In this document: in pieces, positions 33,832 through 47,700 of the stretch
Layout: each line of letters opens with the position of its first letter
How positions within the stretch are numbered: position 1 is the stretch's first letter
Source of the DNA: Mesodorylaimus sp. YZB2_4
Taxonomy: Eukaryota; Nematoda; Enoplea; Dorylaimida; Dorylaimidae
NCBI GenBank assembly: GCA_030248295.1
Contig: JASANH010000212.1
Location: 248,001-312,000, forward strand
DNA: 64,000 bases
Direction: 5' to 3'
Translations under genes and position numbers: made by a program
The notes under the pieces: generated by a model
Told to the model about the DNA's origin: nothing
Seen by the model: only the letters and a program-made list of their open reading frames with translations
Databases searched by the model: none

Positions 33832-36800
33832 CTATTCCAATTTCGTCACTCGAACCGGATGCTTATAATGATACTCTCGCAAATAGTCTTTGAACTTCTT
33901 GGGCAACTCCAACTGACTGATATCGTTATAACTTATGCGACTGGCAATCACCGACCGACATAAATGCTGCAGCGGGAAAACAAAGTTTCTCGGCAACGGC
34001 AGCGATAACTGCGGCTCGAAGAATAAAAATCTGAAATTCAAACAAAACTTTTTCCTTCCATATCTAAACTCCACAAAATTCTTACTTTGTCGGATCCTTA
34101 TAATGTTCGATCAAAGCCGTAACTGTATCCGCGCTGAACACGCCCTGATCGTACGAATCGAAACTGAATTTATGATTCAATTGTTCGATACGCGCGTGCA
34201 ATGTTCGCCCATATCGCCTACAACGAATTCTACTCTGTTCTATTATCCGAAACACGCAGACCCAGGCGGATAGGGAAGCGATGGGTACGATGACTGAAAC
34301 ATCAAATCGACGGGTCTGACAAGGCATGCGGTTCCTTCCATCCAGTATGCCGGACATTGCCGTCTACCAAGCGTTGTCGGTCGGTCGATCGAGTTTTAGC
34401 TGACTGCACAGTAATTCTTTTATATATACCTTGCAAAGACCAGGTCAGAAGATACTGGAAGAAGTTGCTAACCCTGTCTGTAAAACCCATCGCTTTGATG
34501 TTTCATTCGTCATTCAGGTTCCCTTCGCTGTCCCTACAAACCTTGGTAAAATTGTTGTAAGCAAGCAACGGTAGCATTTACCCTCCCTTTCCCGTCCACC
34601 TATAAAGCGCAAGGTCCCCTTAAAGAGGACGGGAAAAATCACTCGCCCTTTGCTAGCTTACAATACATTTCAATTCAGAAATTCAAATTTTCTAAGCAAG
34701 TAGATTGCGCCTATCACGGTAGATCAGGGCATATTCGCCCGAGTTGCCTCACCAGTTCTCATTTTCGCCTGCATATCGATCAAACCCCGCTAGGGATAAG
34801 TCGGGATCGGATCAGGGTAATCCTGATGAGAATCAGGTTTTTTTTGCGTTTCCTGTTTTTCCCTCGTGAACCTATTTTTCTCACCAAAGCGCAGTTTAGT
34901 AATTCAGGTTTTTACTAAGCTTTTTCTCAGGCTGATTTTTAATCATTATATATAAGCTGAAATAGATCAGTATTTTTGCAACTTCGATACACGTGCAGCA
35001 AGGTCATCCTACAGTAGTTTTAAGCAAAATCGGTGTGTCCTTCGTTGTAATCGATTATTTGAGCTGATGTTGCTGTTGCCTCTTCATAGCTACTGCTTCA
35101 TCGCGAATATGATGGATCATAGTGTGCCTAGCGTGCTTACGCCTATATAATTATACGCAGGATCCCGACCTATCCCCCCACGCCCAAGAATGACGGCTAA
35201 GCTCTTCACTTACCTGAAACTAACAGAAAACAAATATTGCGACTGGGCGCTATCCCGCAACAAAAACGTTCCTTCCGGTTGATTATCGAGAAGACGCTCA
35301 GCTTCGAACCGATCCATAACGCCCCAATAATAAGGCGCTCTCGTAATCTCCATCAAATCCGGCACAAGATAATGCGTGTACTCGACTTGGGTATGCACTT
35401 GTACCGGGTACGGCTCGGCCACCATGTTGATCGCTAGAAAAAGCACAACTAAGAATAGAACGGACGGTATGGGTGCTCACTTCCAGTACAAACACGCCAC
35501 ATGATTACACTGGGCCGAAGGGGCCGGGCACCAGGCGGAACGTGTACATCAGGGATCATAAGACACAATCACTTGTCACTCCCCGGTGCACACTGCTAAT
35601 TTATCAGTTCATCATCAAAACATGACTACCATATAATCCATCATTATACGATCCCTTAATGCCACCTTGAAACTAGAGTATGAATCAAGCTAAGAATTCA
35701 AAACCACGTTTTGCAAAAGCAATAAGCCAGAAAGACGAGCTGGACCCCCTTTTAGATATTTGACCAAACCTTGATCTGGTGCTACAAGTTTCTGTGGGCA
35801 CCGTTTCAAATCATGAGCTTAGTAATTTTTACTAATTTCTGACCGATAATTGGCTCAAACTAGGTTTATAACTGATTAACGTAACACAACCCTCCTCAAC
35901 GCTTTAGCCCCCCCCCCCCCGACTTCTCTCAATTCAAGCTTGATAAGGCCCCTATAATCCTTGAAGACAATCTGCACTTTAGAAAGAGTATGATATTTAC
36001 GCTTAGCACTCATGTTTTAATCCGGGTAGCCAAAATTTTAGACTATCGACTTAATTATTTGAGGAATCGAAATTTTTATTTCCCTATGGTTCCCTATTTG
36101 CAATCAAGAATTTCGACTTTTTTTTTGAATAGGTGCTGGAGGTCCAGAATCTTGGCTAACCCTACAATACGTGGGTGCCAAATCTGAATATTCCATCATT
36201 GATCAGATTGCGCAGAAAAGAGCACATTAATTCAAGAATTCAAATTCCGAATTCGTGCTTTTCATGTGCGCAAAGTTAAGGAAAAAAACAGAATGTTCTT
36301 TGGTAGGTGGTCCTCTATGTCCTGCAATTTCTACAACAAAAAGCGAATTTTAAAATGATTATCCAAAAACATAGGAAATACTATTTCAGCAACTTTTTTT
36401 TGGACATTTCCCCATAGGTTTTCATTTAAAAAAACGCGCGCTTTGTTGTAAGAGTTACAGGAAAGTAAGAGCACCTGCCCGAGTACACTCCGTTATGTTT
36501 ATGCGCCATTTACTCAGCATTGCAAGCATGAAAAAGCGTGAAATTTGGAATTTGCGCGGTGTTGCGCGTCAAGCATCATCTGACCAATCACAATCGCACA
36601 GCATCCAAAACTGGGGATGTAGCCTCAATGACACCGCTGGCTTTGAATATCGTCAGTTTTGTAATGCTAAAATTTTTAAAAAAGGGTCTGAACCCCCCTT
36701 GGGACGAGCCAAAAACTTACTAAGGTGCAAAACTCGAGGGGATAGTTTTGACTTTTGTCTGTAAGACACAGAAAAATCAGAGGCAATGGGAATCTTTCAG

Positions 36801-39800
36801 CCAAAATCAGGGAAATTCATGAAACGGTGTATTTTGAGATTTTAAACTGCGAAATTAAGACAATTTTTATCTTTGCTTGCCAGGAAAAATCATTTACCGC
36901 GAAATGTGCATGCGAACCTTGATAATGTATGTAATGTTTATACCGCACTGGATACAAAAAACTTGTTTTTCTGCTCCCTGGACCTCCTCCTCAAGCGTCC
37001 GAAAAATTTTAGACCCCCTGGCCAGCGGCTAGGTTTTAGATGCTGCAATCACAGAACAATCCCCGCAATCCGCTCACCTTCTCCCGCAGTTCCTCGTCCT
37101 CTCATGGTGATCGGGAATCTGTCCCCACTCGGTGGGCCAGCATGGACGGCCCTCGGCATTGGATTGGCCACAAAACGGGCTCTCAATTCTCTGGCCAACG
37201 ACGCCATATTTCTTCCACTGCCGATCGATGTCATCGCTGTCGCCGGCATTTCGGCCACTGGCGACGATGGTTCAGTATCGCTATCATTGGGCGAAAAACA
37301 AGGACAAAACGGTCCATTTCTTGTCAGCCGTGCAAACGGCGCCGGTCGCGAAATCGGTTGATTAGGCTGCCGTTGCGACGCCGGTTGCTGAGTCTGATAT
37401 CGCATCATGGCCAAACTGGGTGCCGATTGTTGATGCGGTATCGATATCGAAGCCGATGCACTCACGTTCGACGAGGCGCGCGACAAGTGATAAGGGGCTA
37501 CTAAAGCTCGCTGACCATTCGCCTCGCTCGAATGGGGAGAACTGCTCGTCGTCGTCTTACCAACACCATCTTCGTCCACACTACCATGTCTAAATAAGTG
37601 TCACCCCGTAAGCGCTGGTATCGACCCTAGATCCCAAACTGATCCAAGATCTAGATCGACCTGATCCCGATACTATTTTTGGGAGATTCTCACGCATAGA
37701 CGTAACTGGCACTAGGCCCTAGCCAAACTGTCTTCTTCCTTCACCTCAACCGGACTAAGTGAGAACCGGTAACCTTAAATTCAACCTATAGTATTCTCAT
37801 GAGCGTCAAATGCCACCAGATCTGCTGTCAAGTAGCCAATCCTAGCCAGAAGTTGGGCTAAACTATCCATAATGTGTTTTATACCAGAATCGACCGATTC
37901 GATAAATGGATCGGTTCCTGATCCAACTGACCGCTGGGTCGACTACTAAAATTTTTGCGCTCTATTTGCTGGAAAACGATAGGATTGGCAAACTATGATG
38001 AGAAAATCCCGCTAAAGCTAGCATCTAGAATTTCTATTCGTCCAAAATCACTTCACATTTTCCATTTGTTATAATGATTTGCAGTCCATAGTCTACCGCT
38101 CCTGCCTGCGATTAGAGACCCGTCCAAGTGCACAAGACACGCACAAGATAAGTGGAATTCTTGCACAACGATTAACCCCCCTGACTAGATGATGTTCTAA
38201 TCATCATCTAGCATTGTACGCAGCTGAACTGGAATGTCGGGAACCCACCAACCACACTTGCTGACACGGGCAAGCAGTGATTTATATCCTCGCTAATTAG
38301 CTCGTGCCAGGCATTCCAGAACATTGAAGCAACTATGCAGCACATCGCCGACGACACCCACCCTGTCACCCATGCACACCGTACCTCACAAATGTCATGC
38401 GAAAGAACAAGCGCTAGTGCACAAGACAAGATATGATAACCTTTTTCTCGACTCTCCCTTCTTCTACTGCAGGTCCCTAGGGGAATTTTAGACGTTCTAG
38501 AAAGACTATCCACCAACCATCACAAAAACCATTTTAGATAGGACATTACATTCTAGTAATGAGTGTGTGTGACTCAATTCCACCCCTTTCATAGTTGGCA
38601 CATTCCTAAAGTAGCCCTCTGAATAACTAGTACATCCGCACGATGGCATTACCTTTTACTGTGACTCGTCGCTTGTGCTTTATCCGAGTTACGAATAGAA
38701 TTCTCCGAGCCGCCCATTTCTGCATCATTATTCACCGAACTATCCGCCCCCGATGACGCACTAGCAAAGCCATCTTTCATTAACGAACCGTTCACGTGAC
38801 TGGAATGAACAGCGCTTTCGTATGGACGCGATTTTTGTACCATTATTGTTCCTTTTTCTGAAATGAAAATAAAAAGATACTATGGATTTTTCAATTCAAA
38901 AATAACCATAGGAATAAGATTTTGCGCGGGTTGGCTTTTCGCGTCCACATCTTCAGGCACTACCCATCTTTCTAAACCCCTCACTCACTATAATAAAGCA
39001 GCCAAGAATGCACTTTTCACACCTCAGTCCTCCCAGGTTGCCATTACTCACACATGGACCCCACGCAAAATGTTAAGCGCAAAAAGCCCAACGCAACGCA
39101 AGCAAACACACTCGAACAAAAGTGAAAAAAAGCGACAAAAAAAGGAATGAAATTGAAAGATTAATCAAGAGATGTCCTTGGACGATACGCGTCTCGAACC
39201 ATGCAGCAGGGTAATATTCCCATGTTATTCACCCAAACGCCCTCTGCCTTTTGACTATACAAACAGTAACGGGTAAAATGAGCAAGAGTGGGCGTGCGTA
39301 TGGAATGAACTATAGTTGAATCATATAATCACAATCCACCCATGCCCGCACTCGAGCCACGGTGAGCGATAACATTACTTTGCCAAGTACATACTGAACG
39401 TGCAAAAAGTAAACTCATCCAACTTGCGCCTACGATAGGCCTGTTAACATGATCCGCCCGCCCAGGCCTCCTTTGCCAATTATTCAACGCGCTATCGTCA
39501 AAATAAGCTGTTGCATGAAAAATTACCTTTTCCATCTTCCGCATTGGTCGCCCCGGTTCTTTCCTGTTGATAACGGCCTTCACTTTTTGAACGATCGATT
39601 GCAACCATCGACGAGTCGGCCCCAGTTGGCTCAGTACGAGTAAAAAAATCAAGGCTACGCCGATACCCATTACCGCTAAAGCGAACGTCACGTATACCCT
39701 CAGCCATAGTGCTTGACGTTGATCGGATGACGTCGGATGTGGATCCTGAAGAATAATGATAAGTTACGTGTCAGTCGCAAATTACATCGATGCATATTTC

Positions 39801-39942
39801 CTCCAAAGATAAAACAGATAAACATACCCCCATTTCTATCGTCCGTATTCGATCGACCGTTCGACACGGCTCCGTTATCCGACTTTGTCTTAGCCACTCG
39901 CAAATGCGATTCCACCGTCAGATTCTTATTCGGTGCCGACAT
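33832..39942 (-). CDS. SOCS5: Suppressor of cytokine signalling 5-like, 7 coding exons, 533 aa
   Basis: SOCS4/5-type adaptor: the SH2 domain binds phosphotyrosine targets and the SOCS box recruits Elongin B/C and Cullin-5 for ubiquitination, damping JAK-STAT or EGFR signals in the cytosol. Minus-strand exons are 39942-39828, 39745-39527, 38857-38653, 37589-37078, 35433-35214, 34217-34086 and 34030-33832. All have GT-AG junctions and closing phases. The N-terminal 350 residues are Ser/Thr/Gln-rich and disordered-looking, with a short basic helix ([11 protein letters not shown]) near 325. Then comes the family hallmark [13 protein letters not shown] (about 369-381), the SH2 domain (YYWGVMDR from 385; FLLRDS 407-412 with phosphotyrosine-binding Arg 410; [15 protein letters not shown]) and the SOCS box (LQHLC BC motif about 488-492; [10 protein letters not shown]). 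The 533 aa compare with 536 in human SOCS5. The human Cul5-box LPLP is LPKK here. The start is the first ATG; the frame is open above it with a possible acceptor, so a 5' UTR exon is likely. Confidence 0.94.
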
Positions 39943-40231
39943 GGGTAGCCTAGCTAGAAAAGTACACAAAGTCACTTCCGATAGTTAGCGCCCGAAATAT
40001 ATATATGATAGTCCAATACACCCACGCAACATATCCAAGACTAATTAGCTGGACAAATCAAAAAACTGTGACGATAAAGGTCACCAATTACGAGTTTGAA
40101 CAGTAAAAGTCCCATTAAAATCTTTTTCGTCGTGAAAATTATTAAGAAAGAACTATAAAAGATCGAAAAATAGCCGTGCACCAAAGCTAAATTTCAAGTC
40201 CGTTTTCCATACAAACGAACAAACCGGTCGT

Positions 40232-40249
40232 ATTGGCTGGCTGACGTCA
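40232..40249 (-). promoter_or_regulatory. CCAAT box and CRE-like site upstream of SOCS5
   Basis: Minus-strand CCAAT (40236-40232) lies next to the palindromic cAMP-response element TGACGTCA (40242-40249), about 300 bp upstream of the SOCS5 start codon. The arrangement suits a promoter; no TATA box was seen. Confidence 0.4.
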
Positions 40250-41034
40250 ATGGAGCGCCATTCCCTCCGCCCACCCGTTCGCCTCCCCTTTTGATGAAGC
40301 CTAGAGATCAAAGGAAGGAAAATGATAAAACGCTAGGCGATTACAACGAGACACAGTCGCCTAGCTTCCCAGAGGCAGCTTTCCCTTCTAGAGGACACCC
40401 ACACACAATGGTGATGGCCATATAAGGAAAATATAGTAATTCTCACCAGTTGAATATAAAGTCCATTTACAGCATCTCTCTCTACAATGTATTAAGTGAA
40501 AAAAAATCAATTGAGTGTGATAAATATGCTGCTAAAGCATGATAATGATGAAAAAGTCTCATAATGTATCACCTAGTGCACCGGCGAATACTGATTTAGC
40601 GGGTGATAAATACGCCGATAACGCAGCAGAGCGAACGCGATGAGTCATTTCCAGTTGCGGTACAGCCCCGACTCAAAGCGCGAAATTCAAAAACCTTTAG
40701 CAGGAAATCACAAATTTAGCAACGAGGCCTCATAAATGCACATGACCTAGCTGGCCTTTCATCATCACTTTGCGCTCAAATTTACGCCTCGAGTGCGTCG
40801 TATCCAGTGAAACACATACTGAACAGTATGTACACTTTTCTCACGTGGAGCTTTGTCACCTTAGAAACTCGTTTCGCGGTGCAGGATAAAAGAGTGAAGT
40901 ATTATGTCAGGTGGTTTTATATGGCTTGAATCTTAACTGAATTGACGCGTCGCACAAACAGTTCGCAACTTTTGAATCTCAAGCCTTTACATGCAGGTTT
41001 GATGGCTTGGTCAGCGGATAAGTCGATTCCCTGA
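40250..41034. other. Intergenic, no gene seen
   Basis: Between the SOCS5 promoter region and the MITE; only short frames. Confidence 0.5.
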
Positions 41035-41165
41035 AGGCGCATTATAGCGCCAATTTCTACACCACCCTAGACAAATCCCCCCCCAACCCCCCCACCCTTA
41101 AGTATATGGCCATTACACCTACCCTAGGGGTAGGAGTAGAAATTTTGTCGACTATAAATGCGCCT
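41035..41165. mobile_element. 131-bp MITE with TGA target duplication
   Basis: Ends AGGCGCATTATAG...CTATAAATGCGCCT continue inward with AATTTCTAC/GTAGAAATT, so inverted termini reach about 28 bp. TGA flanks both sides (41032-41034 and 41166-41168). The centre is C-rich and non-coding. The 3-bp duplication suggests a PIF/Harbinger-type element. Confidence 0.75.
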
Positions 41166-41780
41166 TGAGGTCGCCGCGCCCTCGTGTGGTCGAAATTCTC
41201 GATTCGGCTGTTTGTCAGATCAGTTTTTTACCTGCACCAATGTGTCTCAGCTATCACAATAAATCTCTTTCCAGAAATACAAATCTGCCACCAAATTGAT
41301 CTGCGTCTGATCAAAACATACCTTCTTGAAATCATGATTATGTTATGCTAGTGCTGTTGAGCGTGAGAGATGCTGTTATTCGCGGCCATCATACCGTAGC
41401 GCCACGCATGTTTTTGGCACACATAACTATATAGAAAGAAGACAATCGGAGTTGACGACAAGTTGTTTTCTTCCGCGTAGCTGGCTATGCTTATGCTCAC
41501 GTTTAGCCCGACGGTGATGCTCTAAAAACAAGACAGGGCTGTATCTTAGCGACCTACATCACAACCCACTCTTTGGTCATTGTTTCGAGTTTAAAAAGAA
41601 CACTCTCCGATTTAAATATTTTATCGAAATCTTGTCGATTTTGTAGTTAGGATATTTCATTTGACAGCTAGCTCACCATGGAGATACAGTATGTACCCGT
41701 GCATGTAGTCTTGCGACTACGGGAAGTAAGAAAACTTGAGCTGGACGAAGATAGAAGATCGTCGGGTGTTCTACTCTGTC

Positions 41781-44700
41781 ATGTCGAATATTGCATTTTG
41801 GATATTCTACACAGTGTTCCTTGCAAGATGGGTATCAGGTAAAATAATGCGATTACTTCGTAACCTCAAACAAGTTGTCCTCTGATTCCTGATCCATCGT
41901 CAGAAAGCGACGCATTTGGAGCATAGTTTCTGCGCAAGAATTTTCATTACAAACGAATTCCAAACCTTTGTTCCTAACTCGCGAATACATACATCTAGGA
42001 AGCTCCAGGACTTCCAGCCCTGTTTTTGCCTATAGCCGGCCAGCAGTCTTGATATGATAAGCGAGGCCGTGAGATGACAAGCTCTCACGGCAGCTTCCCT
42101 GTGTGTTGTCTCCAACTAGGGGCACCTGCACACGAGAGCATCCTGTGCCAACACCAGCGAGAAGGGAGGGACCTTCCCGACTGGTGTCAGGGAACCACTT
42201 TCCTGATTCCCTACTCGTTCGGCGACACATGACGGTACCCGGTGAGTCGCCCAGAGCCCAGTGGTGCAAGTCCAGCGACGGACTTACTAAACTGCCATCC
42301 TCAGCCGGGACAGAACTGCGGCCTCCCGGTCAGGGTTGCTGGCCCAAGCAATGCGGGACCAACGCCTTAACCAACTAAGCCACCGCGGCTCACTGATGAA
42401 AAAAGCTTGCTCACCACCAGTCGAAGCGGACAATGTCGACCAGCGTACTAAAACAACAAAAAAATTAATGTTCTTTCAGATGTCGGAGCATCTACAATTT
42501 CGGACATAACCATGCAAAAATGCACTCAAACACTGGCTGGTATTATGGACGGCGGGCGATGCTTTTTCATTCCGAAGGTGTCTGGCTATTGGGCCAACGC
42601 GTGGACCACTTGCCAGAGCTACAACGCCACACTCGCCCAAATGCACACAACAAGGGAATACACAGCTGCTTCACAGTTGGCTTTGGTAAGTCTAGCTCGT
42701 TAGTCCTCTATGTTGCAGGCTTATACTGTACGTGGTTAGTGGTGTGATCTGTGAAGTGTTGCTATTTCTTACGATTAATCGCGTCGTGTCGCATGACACC
42801 GCCAAATAAATTGCGAATTCACAACGCCACCAAATTTCTCGTCTTCAAGAGGTCGAAACGTATTTGTGTTTTGTATCTGCTGTATTACTGTACTGCGCAT
42901 ATTTCGAGTAACTTATTTTTCGTCTTATTCTTCGAAGTGTCTTATTACCGGCCTCGTGGCCTGGTTTAGGCGTCTGCCTCTCACGCCAGGTGCGCATTGA
43001 CGGGCGAGTCGCGGGTCGGTAAATCGTTTCGTGTAAAATGTGTCCCTTCACCCTCGAGTGCGCATAAGCGTTTGCTGATTTACTAGAACATGAACATGAA
43101 GGGCTACGAAGCCATTTTAGCCATACAAGGGGTTTGCGCGCCAGTCCTGCTGATGAAGACTGAGGGATATACGGTCGAAATCCTCTCCCCTGCGCTCGAG
43201 TGAGACAGTTGCGCGTAGTTTCTCTCTTCAATGCGAGCGTAGAGGCCCTTGTCTTGTGTACGTCCTTATAGTTCTGTGAATCGATAAAAGCCAGCGTTTG
43301 CAGTCTTTTTTGCGTACGTGCTCTCGTATTTCGTATCAATTCTTCTCACGCTAAATAGAATGTCCTCCAAGCTATCGAGAGAATCGTCGCCCGATCAGGC
43401 TATGACTCGCAAGACGATCATAGATCAAATTTAACTATGTGATGAGAAGAATTCAAGATCTTTCGAATCCATGACAAGAAGATCGACTTGTTCTCCAAGC
43501 AGTTGGCTCTTCATGATCACAAAATTGAAGCACTTGAACAGAAGGTGTCAACCTTCGAAAACGTCTCTCGCAAAAAGAAGCGATTGAAAAGAAACGTCAA
43601 GTCAAGTTCGTTTTTTCGGCTGACAAAATTGAAGTTTCGAAATTTGGTGTTAAGCGGGCAATAATCGATATTTTTGAGAACCTGGGTCTGCAAAGTTGGA
43701 TGCTGCTCGATTTTCTCTATGTGCAATCGAAGCCCTTTAACAACGCGAATCAGCCGCCTCGGATATTTGTCTCAGTCACTGTCTTATCGTCGCAGCAGGT
43801 AGACGTCATGTGTGCAAATTCCTTCGTCATTTACAAGAAATTTCATGTTCAAATGAGACGAGTCGTACCTGCAAATCTGCAAGTGGATATGTCGGAGGCG
43901 ATCAAAATAGCGTACAGCGAAAACGAACAGAAATCTGTACGGATCAAATGGGCGAAACCATCGGTGTCCATTGGCCGCATGCAGGCTTGGCCTGCGTCTG
44001 GTCCTAAACGTGCGCTTAACTCAAGCTATGCATCATTGGCCCAATCAGCCTTGGATAAATTTAAGCCGTCTGATATTCGAGAGTTTGAGGGCCCTCCACC
44101 AATTATGACACCAACCTTGGAGGTCGGAAAGCACAAGATGTGTGCTGTATTGATGCCATGGAACGGCACGGTTAAACCAGCAGAGATTGTGGATGCCTCC
44201 ATTGGCACATGGAAATTGCCGTTCTCGGTCGATCGCGTCAAAGATAATGTCATTATTGCCGCCCTTTCTTCATCCGTTAGATCAGTCAATTACTTCTTTG
44301 ACGACGACAAGGAACCGAAAGCGGGACTCGAATTTTGCAAATTATGGCGAAAGAAAAAATCGGTGCAATTTTGGCACGGGTTCGAAAATATGGTGGCACT
44401 TCACTTGGAATCGATCGCTATCGATATTTCTCTCAAATGGCCAAGGAAGCGATTAGTTAGCAGAGTCAAGGCTGGCAGGAAGTTAGTGGAAACTGTTGTA
44501 GGTGGTGGAGAGGGTGTGCACTCGACGGCTTTAAAATATGATTGGTTTTTTTTCCTAATACTAACTTGCCGAAATGTGGCCCATGTGCTGGCGAATTAAG
44601 TATTCTTGCGCTGTCGTTTCATGTCCCTTAGAATAGCAACGTTGAATGTGAGAGGCGTGAGGTAAAAGCGAAGAACGGTTCATAATTTTTTGCAGGATGA

Positions 44701-47700
44701 TAGCGTTGATGTAGCTTTTTCACAAGAAACTCACTCGATGGTGGATAGACGAAAATAGCAGTCTTCTAGGCGTCCAAGTGCTCTACCCTCATGCGACTAC
44801 AAAATTGTATCTAAAGCACTTAATAGACGATTAGCGAGGGTCTTAGACTCCTTGATAGCTCCTGAAGAGCCGTCCTATTTAAAAGGTCGTTTTATTTGTG
44901 AGCATATCATGTGAGCAAATCATGAGACATGAGACATGAGCATATTAGATCACTAGCAGATCTAATTGCCTTGTATAAGCTGGAAGCGAAGGACAATAAA
45001 TTGTTCTGTACGATTTCGAAAAACCTTTTGACTCAGTGGAATGGGATTTTCTAGAACTGCTTCTGCAAGAAATGAATTTTCTTAATTCCTTTATTGAAAT
45101 AGTTAAATTATGTAACAATAAAGAGCATTCTTCGGTTATAGTGAAAGGCTTATTGACTCCTTTTTCCCGATAAGACGAGGCTGTCGTCAGGGAGATCCAA
45201 TTTCTGCTCATCTTTTTATTTTAGTGATGCAATCATTTGCATCTTATTATAGGATTGATATGACGACGTCGGCATTAGCTCTAGGATCCAGTAAAACGCC
45301 CATTCTTCAGTTTGCAGATGAAACAGCTACGACACCCACGATCAGACTCAGGCCGCAGTCGCACTAGGTCCGAGAATGGTTCTAGAACCGTTCTCGATAA
45401 ATTGTCCCTCGGTCGCACTACTGGTCGAGAATCTTTCTCATTTTAGTGCGACTTTTCATCTCCTCTCGCGAGAGTCGTTCTAGAATTGATCTCGGGGTTT
45501 GGACCCGGGTCCCCACCCTGAGATCAATTCTCACCTGAGAACGATTCTCCATTGTGGTGCGACCAGGAGGTCAGTCAGTTCGTCGCGCAATAGGAATTTT
45601 CAGAGCAGGTTTTTGAAAATCCGTCTGGCTTAAAGCTCAATCTGAGAAAAATTATGACCATTCCATTGGGATCAGCTGATTGCAAAGATTTGACTGATTT
45701 GGGTTGCCGTATTAGAAACGGTCCTTTCAAGTATTTAGGGGTATACTAGAATTGTAGAGATCCTGAACAGGAGTGTGTATTAAATATTAAAAACGAGCTG
45801 AAAATTATGATGCGCTGCTTAATCGTTGGAAACTTAGGGGACTGAGTTTGATCGGGCGTAATTTGATTGTCAAAACCTTGTGTTTATCTCAAATCACTTA
45901 TCCTCTTTAAATTCTTTTACCTCCTCGCAAGCTGATTCGGTCATACAAAAATTCGACTCAGCTTTTTATTTGGAATTCTCGTCCAAAAGTGAAGCGTAGT
46001 GTGATCGCTGCACCTATCACCCAAGGGGGCCTCAGCGTAATTGATATCGATCTGTCGTGCCTAGTTTGAGAATAGATTGGTTAGCTCGCTATTTAGCTGA
46101 TCCCGAACAGCCTAGGGTGGAGATCTTTTTTGACTTCTGTGCTCGAGGTGCACTTTTGTTGTCCAGTGATTTTGGTGTGAGGTATTTACGTCAGGATTTT
46201 CCAGTCTATTACAGAGAAGCTTTAGCGGACTGCTTTTCTCTTCCGAAAAGGCAAGGACATATTCTCACCTCGGAGGATATTGCTAGGGCTGTTTTATGGG
46301 ATAATACAAAACATTTTTACAAGGAGGCGCGCTTAAGGCAATAATTTCAAGCGAGCATCATTTACTGTATGTAGGGCAATTGTTCTCTCGGGACGGAAAG
46401 CCGTTATCTTGGGGTCAACTTAGGGAGAAATTTCAACTCTCTAAGAATGAATGGCTGAGATATAAACAGGTACTTCAGGCCTTACCTCCGCAGTGGAAGA
46501 AGAAGACGGCTAGAAATAATCCAGCTGGGCTGAGCGTGCTCGCTCAAGATGATTCTCCGTTTCCACAAGCAAATTTTCTCAGTTACGAGTCTAGGTCTTA
46601 TATACAGCTTCGTGGTGCTAGATCTAAAATATTTTATTCTGAGATGGTCTCAAATCAGTACGTCCCACCAACTGCACAGGAAGCCTGGGACAGAGATTCT
46701 TCCACTCCAGAGATCACGCCATTATTTCAACTGTTGCAGCACATGCAGATAACCCCGCAACTCAAAAGCTTCCTATGGAAACTTTTGCATCGAATCATAC
46801 CAACGGGTCGGTTATTGTTTAGTCAGGAAAATTCTGAACTCCTAGACCTGTCAGTGGTGCGAGGTATCTCCAGATACAATCGTGCATTACTTTTTTGGAT
46901 GTGGATGCCTGACAGAAGTTTGAGAGCTCTTTCAGAATAAATTAGTGTCGTGCTCGTTTTCTTGTAATGTGTCGTCTGAAATGGTACATCTTGGGTCGCT
47001 AGATGTTCCAGTTACAGTTAATGTGCTTCTTCTGTGGGCTAAATTTTTTCTTCATCATCGCAAACGTCAGCAGGAAAACCCATGCCTCAGTGCCTTCTTG
47101 GGTACGATCAGAAGTTACTATAATGTTGCCTTTTTTGTCTCATATAATCGTGGCAAGCAGGAGCTTTTCAAAAACTAATCGAAACCCTTCGTTAACTTTT
47201 TTTGATGGACAAGATTAGTTTGCTCTGTGGCCAGTGGAGTTACTGTAATACCTTTTGTTCAGACAGCCACTGATGATTCATGTGACTTGCACTTGGGTAA
47301 TTGTGATACAAGCAGACACCGGATCAGGTCGGGTTCAACCCGACAAGTCGGGTCTGACCCGACTCGACCCGAAAGTCCCTGACCCGAAATTTCGGGTCGG
47401 GTTGACCCGAATTCGGTATTAGTAGATAAAGTTCCTCGCGATAAAAACCATCCACAAATGCTCAGAACGTGGTGGCGTTGGTGTGAAGGTGACTGTAAGA
47501 AAATATGAGATGGAGACATCTAACGCACGCGAATTTTCATCTTTTGTTATTCCTTAGTTATCCTTAGTAAATGCAATAACGTTCCTTCATATTTCCCACA
47601 ACAGTGGTCAAATAATTTTTTAAAAACCTCAGATATAAAAGCGACTAGGGTCTGTCCACTGGAGACAAGATTTAACCAATCGGAATAATAGGCGTGAAAA

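Larger units (their letters stand above)
43375..47215 (+). mobile_element. Degenerate two-ORF LINE (L1/Tx1-like)
   Basis: ORF1 (coiled coil plus a domain in a 299-codon frame) is followed by a heavily mutated ORF2 starting with an endonuclease N-terminus (RIATLNVRGVR, 44622). RT pieces follow (GCRQGDPISAHLFI about 45175-45220; FADE about 45310; KYLGVY about 45730) and a C-terminal region (46050-46960). Internal deletions and stops abound. A MITE sits inside the RT. The whole lies in intron 2 of the lectin/PAN gene. Confidence 0.8.

Noticed and set aside
39329..39691. Membrane protein frame with a strong hydrophobic helix
   Set aside because: The splice phases of the surrounding SOCS5 exons require a different frame for 39527-39745; the helix frame has no start or partner exon.
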